64,000 nucleotides of DNA from Gammaproteobacteria bacterium (GTDB lineage Bacteria; Pseudomonadota; Gammaproteobacteria; JACKNK01): positions 434,001 to 498,000 of the forward strand of contig JACKNK010000002.1 in assembly GCA_024234955.1 (NCBI GenBank), written 5' to 3'. The translations under genes were made by a program, and so were the position numbers. Below, in pieces: positions 1 through 9,348 of this stretch (the first letter of the stretch is position 1; each line of letters opens with the position of its first letter). Below the pieces are notes generated by a model. The model made no database searches. It saw nothing but the letters and a program-made list of their open reading frames with translations, and had not been told where the DNA came from.

Positions 1-164
1 AGCACACCGGCGATGGCCATGCTCGCGATGAACCAGCCGGAGGTCGCCATAAGCGCCACATTGGCGAGGGTCGCCAACAACGACAGCAACATGCCGGCAA
101 GCAGCCAGCCGAGGTACGGTCGGTGCAGGGCGAGCAGACGGCGAAGATCGCTGCGACGGGTCAT
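1..164 (-). CDS. cydC: Thiol reductant ABC exporter subunit CydC, N-terminal part only
   Basis: This is the first 54 codons of a leftward gene that continues outside the window. The start is the ATG whose bases overlap the cydD stop (ATGA at 161-164), which is the usual translationally coupled cydD-cydC arrangement. The visible part has a short basic N-terminus (MTRRSDLRRLLAL) followed by hydrophobic segments that fit the first transmembrane helices of an ABC exporter. CydC pairs with CydD to form the inner-membrane exporter of cysteine and glutathione, needed for cytochrome bd assembly; a haem role has also been proposed for the family. The assignment rests mainly on position after cydD and on the start of the membrane domain, because the nucleotide-binding domain is not in view. 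Confidence 0.85.
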   Translation of the reverse strand, partial: MTRRSDLRRLLALHRPYLGWLLAGMLLSLLATLANVALMATSGWFIASMAIAGV

Positions 165-1972
165 TTCGTCCCCTCCCAGGCTGCCAGCAGCCCGGCATAG
201 GCGCCGCCTTCCGCAGCGAGTTGTTCCGCACGACCGATCTGGGCGATGCGTCCGTCCTCCATGACCAGGATGCGATCGGCAAGCGAGAGTGTCTGCAGCC
301 GATGGGCGATCAGGATCACGCTGCGCCCGCGACATAATACCGCTAGGGCATCGTTGATCAGGGTTTCGCTCTCCGCATCCAGCGAGGCCGTCGGTTCATC
401 CAGGATCAACAGGGGCGCATCGCGCAGGTAGGCGCGGGCCAGGGCGATGCGCTGGATCTGACCGCCGGAAAGTCCCGCGCCGGCCTCGCCGATGGCGGTT
501 TCGTACCCGTGCGGGAGCTTGTCGATGAAGGCATCGGCGTGGGCGGCACGGGCTGCTGCGATCACGGCGGTGTCGTCGGCATCCGGGGCGCCAAGCCGGA
601 TGTTGTCGGCGATGCTGCCTGCGAACAGGCGAGGGTTCTGAGGCAGCCAGGCGATGTGGGACCGCCAGCCCGCCAGATCGAGATCGGGTAACGGTGTGCC
701 GTTGATGCGCAGTGCTCCGGCGTCCGGTTCGACAAAGCCGAGCAGCAGATTCATGAGGCTGGTCTTGCCCGCACCGCTGGCACCGATCACGGCCAGTGTT
801 TCGCCGGGTGGGATGGCGAAGCTCACCGAATCAAGGGCCTTGCGGTCGGCCTCGTAGCTCAGCTCCACGGCGTCGAACTCGATCTTCAGTTCACGGCCCC
901 GGTCGAGAAACTCATTGCCATTTGGGCGTGGCGGCAATGCTTGATCGAGCACCGCAATCATCTGCTCCGCCGCCCCCACGGCTTCCATGCGGGCGTGGTA
1001 CTGGGTGCCCAGGTTGCGCAGCGGCAGGTAGAACTCCGGCGCGATCAGCAGCACGAAGAATCCGTATAGGAAGTCCATCTCGCCGGCAAGCAGGCGGAAG
1101 CCAATGAACACCGCGACCAGGGCGATGCTGACCGTGGCGAAGAATTCGAGTACCGCCGAGGACAGGAATGCGACCCGAAGCACGCGCATGGTGCTGATCC
1201 GGAAACGTTCCGAAATCGCGCCGATGATCGCCGCCTCGCGTTTGCTCGCATTGAACAGCTTGAGGGTGGTCAGTCCCTGGATGATGTCGAGGAAGTGGGC
1301 GCTCATGCGCGCCAGCTCGCGCCATTGCTTCTGATTGAGGGACTCCGCGCCCTTGCCGATCAGGATCATGAACAGCGGGATCAGCGGTGCAGTGACCAGC
1401 ATCATGGTCCCCGACAGCCAGTCCGCCGGGTACACGAACAGCAGCAGGATCAGCGGCAGCATGCCCATCAGGGTGGTTGCCGGGAGGTAGCGGGCGTAAT
1501 AGCCCTCCAGACCTTCAATGCCGTCGGTCAGGGTGTTGGCGAGCGCGCCCGCCGCCTGGGCGTCGGTGGGCGGCCGGTCGGCTCGGGCAACACGCGGTCC
1601 CCGCGCCTGATGCAGCGCCACCGGGCCCAGTGCGCGAATATGATCGAAAAGCGCGATGCGCAAGGCGTGTCGTACCTGGGCGGCGCCCCGAAAGCTGAAT
1701 ACTTCCCCAAGCCAGACCAGTACCGATCGACCGATCAATACCGCGAGTCCGAGCCAGAGCCACGCTTCGACATCGGCCAGAGCGGCGTCTTCGAACAACA
1801 CGGCGTTGATGCTGAGTGCGATCAGCCATGCCTGAGCGACGATCAGCAACCCGCCGAGTGCGCCCACGATCGTGGTCAGGCCGAGATAGCGTCCGGCGAG
1901 GTCCCGGTGTCCGCGCAGCCATTTGAGGATGGGCTTGCTGTCGGGTTTGCGGTCGGCGAGGGCGTTGCTCAT
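161..1972 (-). CDS. cydD: Thiol reductant ABC exporter subunit CydD
   Basis: The 603-residue product is a half-size ABC exporter: six predicted transmembrane helices over roughly residues 30-320, then an ATPase domain. In the ATPase domain one can read a Walker A (GASGAGKTS), the signature LSGGQ and a Walker B ending in LDEPTASLD. The length and the overlap with a second half-transporter (cydC) match the CydD/CydC heterodimer of the inner membrane. The family exports cysteine and glutathione to the periplasm and is required for cytochrome bd oxidase maturation; no cydAB genes are visible here. The gene is transcribed leftwards from an AT-rich region shared with the divergent gene that starts at 2280. 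Other exporter half-molecules look similar, so the exact name depends on the pairing. Confidence 0.9.
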   Translation of the reverse strand: MSNALADRKPDSKPILKWLRGHRDLAGRYLGLTTIVGALGGLLIVAQAWLIALSINAVLFEDAALADVEAWLWLGLAVLIGRSVLVWLGEVFSFRGAAQVRHALRIALFDHIRALGPVALHQARGPRVARADRPPTDAQAAGALANTLTDGIEGLEGYYARYLPATTLMGMLPLILLLFVYPADWLSGTMMLVTAPLIPLFMILIGKGAESLNQKQWRELARMSAHFLDIIQGLTTLKLFNASKREAAIIGAISERFRISTMRVLRVAFLSSAVLEFFATVSIALVAVFIGFRLLAGEMDFLYGFFVLLIAPEFYLPLRNLGTQYHARMEAVGAAEQMIAVLDQALPPRPNGNEFLDRGRELKIEFDAVELSYEADRKALDSVSFAIPPGETLAVIGASGAGKTSLMNLLLGFVEPDAGALRINGTPLPDLDLAGWRSHIAWLPQNPRLFAGSIADNIRLGAPDADDTAVIAAARAAHADAFIDKLPHGYETAIGEAGAGLSGGQIQRIALARAYLRDAPLLILDEPTASLDAESETLINDALAVLCRGRSVILIAHRLQTLSLADRILVMEDGRIAQIGRAEQLAAEGGAYAGLLAAWEGTK

Positions 1973-2279
1973 GGAATCCGTTGCGGGTGATTTCGGGACG
2001 GGCGTTAGCCGAGACGGGGGAATGATACGGATTGATATATTAGAAATAAATTAAATAGCGATATAAAGATGGCAATAGTCATGTGAGGCACAGACCCCTA
2101 TTTCGGCGAGCCATGCCCGACGCGCCCATTGTCGAGCGCGGATGGCTGTATTTACGACTCTGTGTCGCATTTCTGTGCTTGTGTCGATCCCTGAGGGCGG
2201 AGCGGGTGCGATCGCGGACTTCTCCCCGGCGGGAGAGGCGCTAATATCGGTGCTGCCCAACCCATTCGAGAGAGAACGC
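1973..2279. promoter_or_regulatory. AT-rich divergent intergenic region
   Basis: The 307 bases between the divergently transcribed cydD and yjgR-like genes contain a conspicuously AT-rich patch at about 2021-2090 (for example gatatattagaaataaatt) in an otherwise GC-rich chromosome, as expected for promoter DNA. I could not assign a well-spaced -35/-10 pair with confidence. An upstream in-frame extension of the rightward gene runs back to 2142, but its codons look non-coding and there is a better-placed start at 2280. Confidence 0.45.
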
Positions 2280-3794
2280 ATGGCCCCTTCCTTGCTCGTC
2301 GGCAAATCCGACGCTGTCAACGCCGTTCACCTGAACCCGCGCATGGCCAACCGTCATGGCCTGATCGCCGGGGCGACCGGAACCGGCAAGACGGTCACTC
2401 TGCAGGCGCTCGCCCAGGGGTTCAGCCGTATCGGCGTGCCGGTCTTTCTTGCCGATGTGAAGGGTGATCTGTCCGGTATCGGTGCGGTCGGTGGCGGACA
2501 CCGCAAAGTCGAACAACGGGTATCCGAACTCGCCATCGAAGGTTTCGAATACGGCGCCTGTCCGGTTACCTTCTGGGATCTGCTCGGCGAGCAGGGTCAT
2601 CCGGTTCGTACCACGATCACGGACATGGGGCCGTTGTTGCTGGCGCGCTTGCTGGGTCTGAACGACACCCAGGAAGGCGTGCTCAACATCGTGTTCGCGG
2701 TGTGCGATGACAACGGCTGGCTATTGCTCGATCTGAAGGATCTGAAAGCCACGCTTGCGCATATCTCCGATGAACGCGAGGCGCTACGCACCGAATACGG
2801 AAATATTTCGCCCGCCAGCGTCGGCGCGATTCAGCGCAAGCTCCTGCAACTGGAGAATCAGGGCGTGGAGCGCCTGTTCGGCGAGCCCGCGCTGATGCTG
2901 GACGACCTGATCCAGACCGACGAGCACGGTCAGGGCATCATCAATCTGCTGGTCGCCGACAAACTGATCCACACCCCGGCCTTGTATTCGACCTTCCTGC
3001 TCTGGCTGCTGTCCGAGTTGTTCGAGCAGCTGCCGGAGGCCGGCGACCCGGAAAAGCCGAAGTTCGTGATGTTCTTCGACGAGGCGCATCTGTTGTTCGA
3101 TGATGCCCCCAAGGTATTGGTCGATAAGGTCGAACAGGTAGTGCGGCTGATCCGCTCGAAGGGCGTCGGCGTCTATTTCGTCACCCAGAGCCCGCTGGAC
3201 ATCCCGGACGACGTGCTCGGCCAGCTCGGCAACCGTGTCCAGCACGCCTTGCGCGCCTTCACCCCGAATGATCAGAAGGCCGTGAAGGCCGCCGCGCAGA
3301 CCTTCCGCGCCAATCCGGATCTCGATACCGAGGCGGCGATCAAGGAAGTGGGGGTGGGTGAAGCCCTGGTCTCGATGCTGGAGGACTCCGGCGCGCCCGG
3401 GATCGTGCAGCGGGTGTTCATCGCGCCACCGGGAAGCCGGATCGGGCCTTTGAACCCGGAGGAACGCCAGGGGTTGATGGCCAGATCGATCGTTGGCGAT
3501 GCCTACGACAAGGCGGTGGATCGCGAATCGGCTTACGAGGTTCTCAAGGGACGTTCGGAGGAAGCCGCGAAAAAGGCCGAAGCCGATGCCAAAGCTGCCG
3601 AGGAGGCCGCGCAAAAGGCCAAGGACATTAAAGCAATGGAGGCGGCGTCGAAGGCCCGCACCCGCAGCAGTGGGGGCCAGCGGCAGGGGGTGGTCGAGGC
3701 CCTGGCCAAGAGTGCGGCCCGCTCCATCGGCAGCACCATCGGGCGGCAGATCGTGCGCGGCATCCTCGGCTCCCTGTTCGGGGGAAGGCGCTAG
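2280..3794 (+). CDS. HerA-like ATPase of the DUF853/YjgR family
   Basis: The 504-residue protein has an early Walker A (GATGTGKT, about residues 27-34), a DVKGDL motif shortly after, a Walker B-like segment (FVMFFDEAHLLF) and a charged, Ala/Lys-rich tail before a short Gly/Arg-rich end. This is the layout of the DUF853 family (E. coli YjgR, about 500 residues), related to the HerA/FtsK hexameric ATPases; its cellular function is not established. The start at 2280 is chosen because a purine-rich stretch (gagagaac) precedes it and it gives the family's usual N-terminus and length. The stop codon shares its last G with the first base of the MITE-like element that follows, so insertion of that element may have set the present 3' end. 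Confidence 0.85.
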   Translation: MAPSLLVGKSDAVNAVHLNPRMANRHGLIAGATGTGKTVTLQALAQGFSRIGVPVFLADVKGDLSGIGAVGGGHRKVEQRVSELAIEGFEYGACPVTFWDLLGEQGHPVRTTITDMGPLLLARLLGLNDTQEGVLNIVFAVCDDNGWLLLDLKDLKATLAHISDEREALRTEYGNISPASVGAIQRKLLQLENQGVERLFGEPALMLDDLIQTDEHGQGIINLLVADKLIHTPALYSTFLLWLLSELFEQLPEAGDPEKPKFVMFFDEAHLLFDDAPKVLVDKVEQVVRLIRSKGVGVYFVTQSPLDIPDDVLGQLGNRVQHALRAFTPNDQKAVKAAAQTFRANPDLDTEAAIKEVGVGEALVSMLEDSGAPGIVQRVFIAPPGSRIGPLNPEERQGLMARSIVGDAYDKAVDRESAYEVLKGRSEEAAKKAEADAKAAEEAAQKAKDIKAMEAASKARTRSSGGQRQGVVEALAKSAARSIGSTIGRQIVRGILGSLFGGRR

Positions 3795-3955
3795 GGAAGC
3801 TCTGATCTATTCATGCACGTTCATCTGAAGTCTGAAATCACGGCTTTCCGCGTTGCAAAACTTGCGAATAGCGGGCTATTCGCGGCGTTTCGCGCCTTGA
3901 AACCCACGATTTCATTCGTCCAGTTGAGCCGCGCCTGAATAAATCAGAGGTTCCC
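3794..3955. repeat. MITE-like element with 20-bp terminal inverted repeats
   Basis: A 162-bp non-coding element begins gggaagctctgatctattca and ends tgaataaatcagaggttccc; the two ends are inverted copies with 18 of 20 matches. No transposase fits inside. GGGAACCTCTGAT-type ends occur on several bacterial insertion sequences, so this is probably a non-autonomous relative mobilised in trans. A clear target-site duplication is not visible. A copy of its right end recurs at 17852-17880. Confidence 0.7.
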
Positions 3956-3966
3956 TGGCAGACGCA

Positions 3967-4992
3967 CTATCGCCGGGACATGAGCTCGTTGATGCGGTTA
4001 CCCAAGCGGTCACGGGCGCTGACCCTGACCCAGCGCGGGCGCAGCGGTTTGAACACGGTTGCGATGTCTTCTCCCAGGGTCTGACGGATGCCGAGTTCGA
4101 GGAAGTTCACGCCGGCACGCGCGGAATAGAGGATTGACCCCCAGACGCGCGGATTGATTTCGAAGAGCTTGGCACTGCGATCCCGGCGGTCTTCGCGCAG
4201 ATCGATGTGGCCGATACCGTGAAAGCGCATGGCGCTGACCAGTTCGCGGGCCATCGCTTCGATTCCGGCGTGTTCGGTGAAGGCGCGACCGAGTTTGTAC
4301 TGACGGAAGATCGTGAACGCTTTGATTTCGCCGCGATCGGCCAACAGGCTGCACCCCATGTCGCGTCCCGGAATGAACTCCTGCGCGAGCAGCGGGGGAG
4401 CGCTGAAAGGCAGGCCGGAGCGCAGATGGGCGTGAACCGCTGGTGCGGAATCGAGTCGATAAATGCCGGCGCTGTTGGCGCGATTGAGGGGCTTGACGAC
4501 GATGGGATAACGCAGCGGAAGCGCGTCGATGTCTTCGTCACGGGCGATCAGTTCAGACGCCGGTTGCGGCAGGCCGCGCTCCTTGCACAGGGTTGAAAAG
4601 TGCCATTTGTCGTGCAGCAGTCGAATGTCCACCGGGGCGGCGACAGGGAACAGGCGGGCGGGTGCATCGCTTTGCCAGTGTTCGCCCATCGGCAGGATGC
4701 AGCGCAGATCCACGGGCAGCACCACATCGACCTTGTGGCGACGGCAGAAATCTTCCACACGCGCCACCAGTCTCTCCGAGTATGCGCCGAGATCGTCGTC
4801 GGCATGGCCGGTAGCGTCTGCGGGATGAAATGACTCGTGAACCCGCGTGCGGCGCAACAAGCGGGGTAGCCGGAAATCGGTTGAAGTCAGTAGCGATGGC
4901 TTGATGCCAACCCGATTCAGGCAACCGGTAGCCAGCCAGGTGAGCGAAGGTGTGCTGCTGACCAGAAGGACGTGTAGTCGGGATATATCCAT
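3967..4992 (-). CDS. ATP-grasp domain protein (carboxylate-amine/thiol ligase type)
   Basis: The 341-residue product has an N-terminal Rossmann-like segment (LHVLLVSSTPSLTWLA) and then an ATP-grasp fold: a lysine in PIVVKPLNRANSAG, an acidic EFIPGRDMGCS segment and a metal-binding LFEINPRVWGS near residues 275-300. ATP-grasp enzymes join a carboxylate to an amine or similar nucleophile through an acyl-phosphate; the substrate here is unknown. The start at 4992 is chosen because the longer frame back to 5220 adds 76 low-complexity residues unlike the family. It is read leftwards downstream of the TPR-sulfotransferase gene, with a 251-bp gap. The two may belong to one cell-surface or small-molecule modification pathway, which is inference from position only. 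Confidence 0.7.
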   Translation of the reverse strand: MDISRLHVLLVSSTPSLTWLATGCLNRVGIKPSLLTSTDFRLPRLLRRTRVHESFHPADATGHADDDLGAYSERLVARVEDFCRRHKVDVVLPVDLRCILPMGEHWQSDAPARLFPVAAPVDIRLLHDKWHFSTLCKERGLPQPASELIARDEDIDALPLRYPIVVKPLNRANSAGIYRLDSAPAVHAHLRSGLPFSAPPLLAQEFIPGRDMGCSLLADRGEIKAFTIFRQYKLGRAFTEHAGIEAMARELVSAMRFHGIGHIDLREDRRDRSAKLFEINPRVWGSILYSARAGVNFLELGIRQTLGEDIATVFKPLRPRWVRVSARDRLGNRINELMSRR

Positions 4993-5243
4993 GAGTCCGA
5001 TCCGCTGGGTGACGGCTAAGCGTGGCCCACCGGGCACTTGGGTGCCAGGGCGAATGCCGGTTGTTGCTGGGCCCGGACGCACCCAGAAGGAGTCAGGTCG
5101 GGTCTGTGAACGGTGGTGGCAGATGGACTCATTGCAATGCTGGCCCGGATTGGCCTTGGATGAGATGTCGCCGGGTCGGTAGGAATTGTGCATCTGGTCC
5201 GAGGGCGGTCCTGGCGCCACTTGCTCCCGTTCTCCGAGGTGCG

Positions 5244-7289
5244 CTAAGCGATCGTCATCATGCCCGGAGGTTGGGTAACCGGCTGGGAAATCTCGGGGTC
5301 AGGTGTCGGGGTAACGGGTGTGTCTGCCTGCTCGTAGCCAAATTCCGTGACGAACGGGGAAAGCGTCGCCAGGCCAGGGGCCATGTGCCCTTCGTAGTGC
5401 TTCCAGCGTGCGACCGAGCTTTTGTATATCGGTTGGATGACCTGCTGGTAGCTGGGCGTATTGATGACTTTGTCCTTGGTATGAGTACGGTAGCCCATGA
5501 TGGGGTCTTCCCATTCAAGCCCGACGAAGCGGATGAGTTCGCGCGCAACGTGCTCAAGGTTTCTGATCACGTCCTCATAGCGGAATCGTAATGAGACCTG
5601 TCCAAGGGTTTTATCGGTACGTAGCCAGAGCCCCATTACCTCGGCGTAGAAAGAGACGGTGTCTTCGAGGGTAAGGAAATTGCCCATGGCGTTGTTCAGT
5701 TCGAAATCCTGGAACAGGCAACTCAAGCACGCGTCGCGTGGATCGCGCAGTGCGATGAGTACCTTGGCATTGGGGAACAGGCGGAATGCGAGCAGCATAT
5801 GCATTAGGTTCATTGGCATCTTGTCCACGACCAGCATCTCCCCACGGGAACGATCGGCGGGCATCGGAATGGCTTGCCAATAACGTTCCCTGAGATCGTC
5901 CAGTTCCGCTGCCGACATGCGACCCAATGATTCGGGATAGGAGACGTCCTGGGAGAGTGCTTCATCGAGGCCTGGCAATGCCGAGGTTTCATCAAGTGCG
6001 AGCACGCGCGAATGTGCGCCGAGGACGTGTTCGATCAAGGTGGTACCCGAGCGTGGGAAGCCGATGAAGAAAACCGGTGAGGGATGCGCCAGACCAGGCG
6101 GTGCGATCGTCCAGTCGTCGATATGAGGGCTGACCAGGCTCGCTATCTGGCGGGCGATCATGCGACGTGGAGCCTGAATATCGTAAGCCGCGAATTCGGG
6201 ACTGGTGCGCGCCAGCATGTTGACGCGCATGAACGCGTTCCATGCCGCGTCGTAATCGCCCATGCGTTCGTAAATCTGGCCCAGATTGCTGAGCGCAAAG
6301 CGTTCCAAGGCGCGGTTCAGTGCGCCTTCCGGAATTGCTTCAAGCATCGCGCGTGCCTTGGCCAGCTCGCCACCACGGCGATGCAGGCAGGCGCGTACCG
6401 TAAGCGCTACCGGATGCCCGGGTTTGAGCTTGAGGGCTTTCGAGACTGCGCGGTCCGAACCATTCAGGTCGTTGGATGCTTCAAGCGCGAGGGCCAGATC
6501 GGACCAGATATCGGCGTTTTCAGGGGCAAGGTCGACGGCTGTCCAGTAGTGTTTGATGGCCTCCGCCATGTTGCTCTGCGCCCGCAACAGATTGCCGAGA
6601 TTGACATGCGCGAGCAGGTAGTTCGGCTGAACGGCCAGGGCGCGTCGATAGTAGGCCTCCGCCTCCTTGTTATCGCTGATTTCCTGATGCAACAGACCGA
6701 GATTGGTCATTACTATCGGGTTGTTCGGAGCCAGCTCATCGGCGCGCATCAACGCCTTTCGTGCGCCAACCATGTCTCCCCGTTGGCGCAAAATGTTGCC
6801 CAGATTGTTTTGGCTCGCGGCATCGTCGGGTTGACACCGTACGGCCGTCTCGAGCGTCTCCTGCGCCTCGTCAACCCGTCCGAGGGCGTGCAGGATAAGG
6901 CCCCGGGTGTTCAGGAACTTGGGGTTGCCGGGGTCCACCATCAATGCCTGATCGAGCTGCGACAGTGCGCCCGCAAGGTCGCCGGACTGGCGCAACACTT
7001 CCGCGTAGCTGTTGCGGTACGCAGCGACGTGAGGGCGCGATTGAATGGCCTTGCGGATCAACATCAAGGCTTCACGATGATCGCCTAACTGAAAAGCGAC
7101 CAACCCACCCATGTGCAAGGCATCGGGGTGATCTGGCGCGGACGCGAGTACCGTTTTGTAGGCCAGTCGGCTTTGTGTGTATTGCCCACGTTCGTGCAAT
7201 TTCACGCCGCGATCAAATTCACGTTCAAGTTCAGCAGGGGAGAGGGGACGTTTGCGTCGTTTTGACATGGAGGTGGAACCGGATGGCAT
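5244..7289 (-). CDS. TPR-repeat sulfotransferase
   Basis: This 681-residue protein has two parts. Residues about 10-360 are a chain of roughly 34-residue TPR helical repeats (recurring patterns such as NLGNILRQRGDMVGA and NLGLLHQEISDNKEA). Residues about 390-650 are a sulfotransferase domain with the PAPS phosphate-binding loop FFIGFPRSGTTLIEHVLG and a later LIALRDPRDACLS segment. TPR-sulfotransferase fusions transfer sulfate from PAPS to proteins or glycans; the acceptor cannot be read from the sequence. I chose the ATG at 7289 because TGAGGT lies just upstream; an internal ATG at 7268 (MSKRRKRP) lacks a good ribosome site. Confidence 0.88.
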   Translation of the reverse strand: MPSGSTSMSKRRKRPLSPAELEREFDRGVKLHERGQYTQSRLAYKTVLASAPDHPDALHMGGLVAFQLGDHREALMLIRKAIQSRPHVAAYRNSYAEVLRQSGDLAGALSQLDQALMVDPGNPKFLNTRGLILHALGRVDEAQETLETAVRCQPDDAASQNNLGNILRQRGDMVGARKALMRADELAPNNPIVMTNLGLLHQEISDNKEAEAYYRRALAVQPNYLLAHVNLGNLLRAQSNMAEAIKHYWTAVDLAPENADIWSDLALALEASNDLNGSDRAVSKALKLKPGHPVALTVRACLHRRGGELAKARAMLEAIPEGALNRALERFALSNLGQIYERMGDYDAAWNAFMRVNMLARTSPEFAAYDIQAPRRMIARQIASLVSPHIDDWTIAPPGLAHPSPVFFIGFPRSGTTLIEHVLGAHSRVLALDETSALPGLDEALSQDVSYPESLGRMSAAELDDLRERYWQAIPMPADRSRGEMLVVDKMPMNLMHMLLAFRLFPNAKVLIALRDPRDACLSCLFQDFELNNAMGNFLTLEDTVSFYAEVMGLWLRTDKTLGQVSLRFRYEDVIRNLEHVARELIRFVGLEWEDPIMGYRTHTKDKVINTPSYQQVIQPIYKSSVARWKHYEGHMAPGLATLSPFVTEFGYEQADTPVTPTPDPEISQPVTQPPGMMTIA

Positions 7290-7725
7290 GAGACCTCATA
7301 ACCGCGCGTCTGGCGTATGGGGAATACGTACGGACCAAACGTTCTGGCAACGCCCGCTATCGGCTTTGCGTAATATTTTTGTAATGCGCCCAATGCAAGG
7401 GTCAATAGCCCCTTCAGCAGACTGGACAGGGACGGTTGATCTTTATCGTCGTTTGTCCGCGACAGGATCCTTGATCTCCTGATCGATCCGCCATTGCATC
7501 TCGGTGCCCAGCCCCTGGAAGGTTGCCCCCCAGACCATCGAAAAAGCCGGGCTGAGTGACGTCGTGCTGGATCAAGTTGGGGCGACGCTTTCCCGATCAG
7601 AGTTGGACGTGAGCGGGACCGAGAGAGGAGAGGCGGGGAGGGTTAGAACCAGAACGCCACCGGTGCTCACCGAGGGTGATCGTCCCGCCCTGACTACCGC
7701 CGTTTGTTGACGAAACGCGAGTGCC
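7290..7725. other. Intergenic region, no convincing gene
   Basis: These 436 bases separate trmB from the sulfotransferase gene, both read leftwards. A 31-codon leftward frame at 7443-7538 (begins MVWGATFQGLG) has protein-like composition but no recognisable family and no strong ribosome site. A 68-codon rightward frame at 7504-7710 has shadow-like composition. AT-rich DNA near 7370-7385 is the likeliest promoter for the sulfotransferase gene. Confidence 0.4.
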
Positions 7726-8421
7726 TCAGTCTTTGCGGCGGTAAACCAGGTCCCAAACGCCGTGTCCGAGTTTCAGGCCGCGACGTTCGAACTTGGTTTC
7801 GGGGCGGTAGTCCGGCTTGGCTGAGTAATTACCGGGGCCGGCGGCGTTCTCCCAACCTGGTGCCGCATCCATGACTTCGAGCTGGTGTTCGGCGTAGTTC
7901 TGCCAGTCGGTGGCGAGGTGCAGGATGCAGCCCGGTTTGAGACGGCTGCGCAGCAGTTCGACGAAAGCGAGCTGGATGATGCGGCGCTTGTGGTGCTTCT
8001 TCTTCGGCCACGGGTCGGCGAACCAGACCAGTACGCGATCCAACGCCTGTTCGGGGATGAAGTCGCGTACCACTTCGACGGCGTCGTGATTGATCGCGCG
8101 GACGTTGGTGAGTCCGATTTCCTCGACCTTGAGCAGCAGGTGACCGACACCCGGACGGTGCACCTCGATGCCGATGAAGTTCAGTTCCGGGGCTGCTGCC
8201 GCCATCGTCGCCATCGCCTCGCCGTTGCCGAAGCCGATCTCCAGCGTGACCGGGGCGTCGCGGCCGAACTGAGCGGGCAGGTCCAGCGGGCGCGGAGTGG
8301 CCGTGTCGATGGCGATGCCAAATTGCGGGAACAGCTCGTCGAGCGCGCGTTGCTGGCCTGGGGTCAGACGGCCTTCACGTTTGACGAAGCTGCGGATTTC
8401 GCGATGAGGGTGATCGGACAT
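7726..8421 (-). CDS. trmB: tRNA (guanine-N7-)-methyltransferase TrmB
   Basis: The 231-residue protein is a class I SAM-dependent methyltransferase. It has the glycine-rich SAM loop LEIGFGNGEAM, then FIGIEVHRPGVGHLL, and the family signature WFADPWPKKKHHKRRI near residue 145-160. These match TrmB, which makes m7G46 in the variable loop of tRNAs. Length is typical of gammaproteobacterial TrmB. The gene lies downstream of thiS-thiG in the same direction, separated by a REP-like inverted repeat. Confidence 0.95.
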   Translation of the reverse strand: MSDHPHREIRSFVKREGRLTPGQQRALDELFPQFGIAIDTATPRPLDLPAQFGRDAPVTLEIGFGNGEAMATMAAAAPELNFIGIEVHRPGVGHLLLKVEEIGLTNVRAINHDAVEVVRDFIPEQALDRVLVWFADPWPKKKHHKRRIIQLAFVELLRSRLKPGCILHLATDWQNYAEHQLEVMDAAPGWENAAGPGNYSAKPDYRPETKFERRGLKLGHGVWDLVYRRKD

Positions 8422-8436
8422 GGCGCCGTGCTCGGT

Positions 8437-8523
8437 TGTAGGCCGGTATAAGCGAAGCGTTGCCGGCTTGAGGCTTCGATCGGAGGCACCAAGCCGGCAA
8501 CGCTTCGCTTATACCGGCCTACA
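8437..8523. repeat. REP-like perfect inverted repeat (33-bp arms)
   Basis: Two perfect inverted copies of a 33-base unit (8437-8469 and 8491-8523) flank a 21-base spacer between trmB and thiG. Each arm starts tgtaggccggtataagcg and contains smaller GCCGG/CCGGC self-complementarity. This is the architecture of a paired REP/BIME element; transcribed, it would form a very stable hairpin that could end or protect the thiS-thiG transcript. Confidence 0.75.
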
Positions 8524-8529
8524 TCGGAC

Positions 8530-9327
8530 TCAGAAAAACGTCCCGTCGATCGGCGAGGACGCGGAGGCGTAGCGCTTGCGCGGCATGCGCCCGGCCAGGA
8601 AGGCCTCGCGCCCGGCGATGATCGCGTGCTTCATCGCGCTGGCCATAAGCACCGGGTTGCGGGCACCGGCGATGGCGGTGTTCATCAGCACGCCGGCGCA
8701 GCCCATCTCCATCGCGATCGCCGCGTCCGAGGCGGTGCCGACGCCGGCATCGACCAGCACCGGCACCTTCAGGCTCTCGACGATTTCGAGGATGTTGTAC
8801 TTGTTCTGGATGCCCAGCCCGGAGCCGATCGGCGCCGCCAGCGGCATCACCGCGACGCAGCCGATCTCTTCGAGCTGCTTGGCGATCAGCGGGTCGTCGG
8901 AGGTGTAGACCATCACGTCGAAGCCCTCTTTCACGAGTACCTCAGCGGCTTTCAGGGTCTGCTGCACGTCCGGGTACAGGGTCTTCTCATCGCCCAGGAC
9001 TTCCAGCTTCACCAGGGTGTGGCCGTCGAGCAGTTCACGCGCCAGACGGCAGGTGCGCAGCGCGTCCTCGGCGGTGTAGCAGCCGGCGGTGTTGGGCAGG
9101 ATCGTGTACTTCGACGGCGGCACCACGTCGAGCAGATTCGGCTCGCCGGCGTTCTGGCCGATGTTGGTGCGGCGGATCGCCACCGTGATGATCTCGGCGC
9201 CGGCGGCCTCGGTGGCCAGGCGGGTCTCTTCCAGATCCTTGTACTTGCCGGAACCGACCAGCAGGCGGGAGTGGTAGGTCTTGCCGCCGATGACGAAGCC
9301 GTCATCGGCGGTGGTCATGTCGTTCAT
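8530..9327 (-). CDS. thiG: Thiazole synthase ThiG
   Basis: The 265-residue protein matches ThiG throughout: an early SRLLVGSGKYKDLEET segment, IRRTNIGQ, the LVKLEVLGDEKTL segment that carries the lysine forming an imine with deoxyxylulose phosphate, and a TIM-barrel phosphate-binding end (VLVDAGVGTASDAA, MGCAGVLMNTAIAGA). ThiG condenses deoxyxylulose 5-phosphate, dehydroglycine and sulfur from ThiS thiocarboxylate into the thiazole of thiamine. It lies 21 bases downstream of thiS in the same direction, as expected for a cytosolic ThiS-ThiG partnership. Confidence 0.96.
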   Translation of the reverse strand: MNDMTTADDGFVIGGKTYHSRLLVGSGKYKDLEETRLATEAAGAEIITVAIRRTNIGQNAGEPNLLDVVPPSKYTILPNTAGCYTAEDALRTCRLARELLDGHTLVKLEVLGDEKTLYPDVQQTLKAAEVLVKEGFDVMVYTSDDPLIAKQLEEIGCVAVMPLAAPIGSGLGIQNKYNILEIVESLKVPVLVDAGVGTASDAAIAMEMGCAGVLMNTAIAGARNPVLMASAMKHAIIAGREAFLAGRMPRKRYASASSPIDGTFF

Positions 9328-9348
9328 GAAATGTTCCTCGAAGCGGGT

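Noticed and set aside
4993..5220. N-terminal extension of the ATP-grasp gene
   Set aside because: The added 76 residues are Pro/Gly/Arg-rich and unlike the family; the Rossmann-like start follows ATG 4992.
7504..7710. Rightward 68-codon frame in the sulfotransferase-trmB gap
   Set aside because: No ribosome site, composition typical of chance frames in GC-rich DNA.
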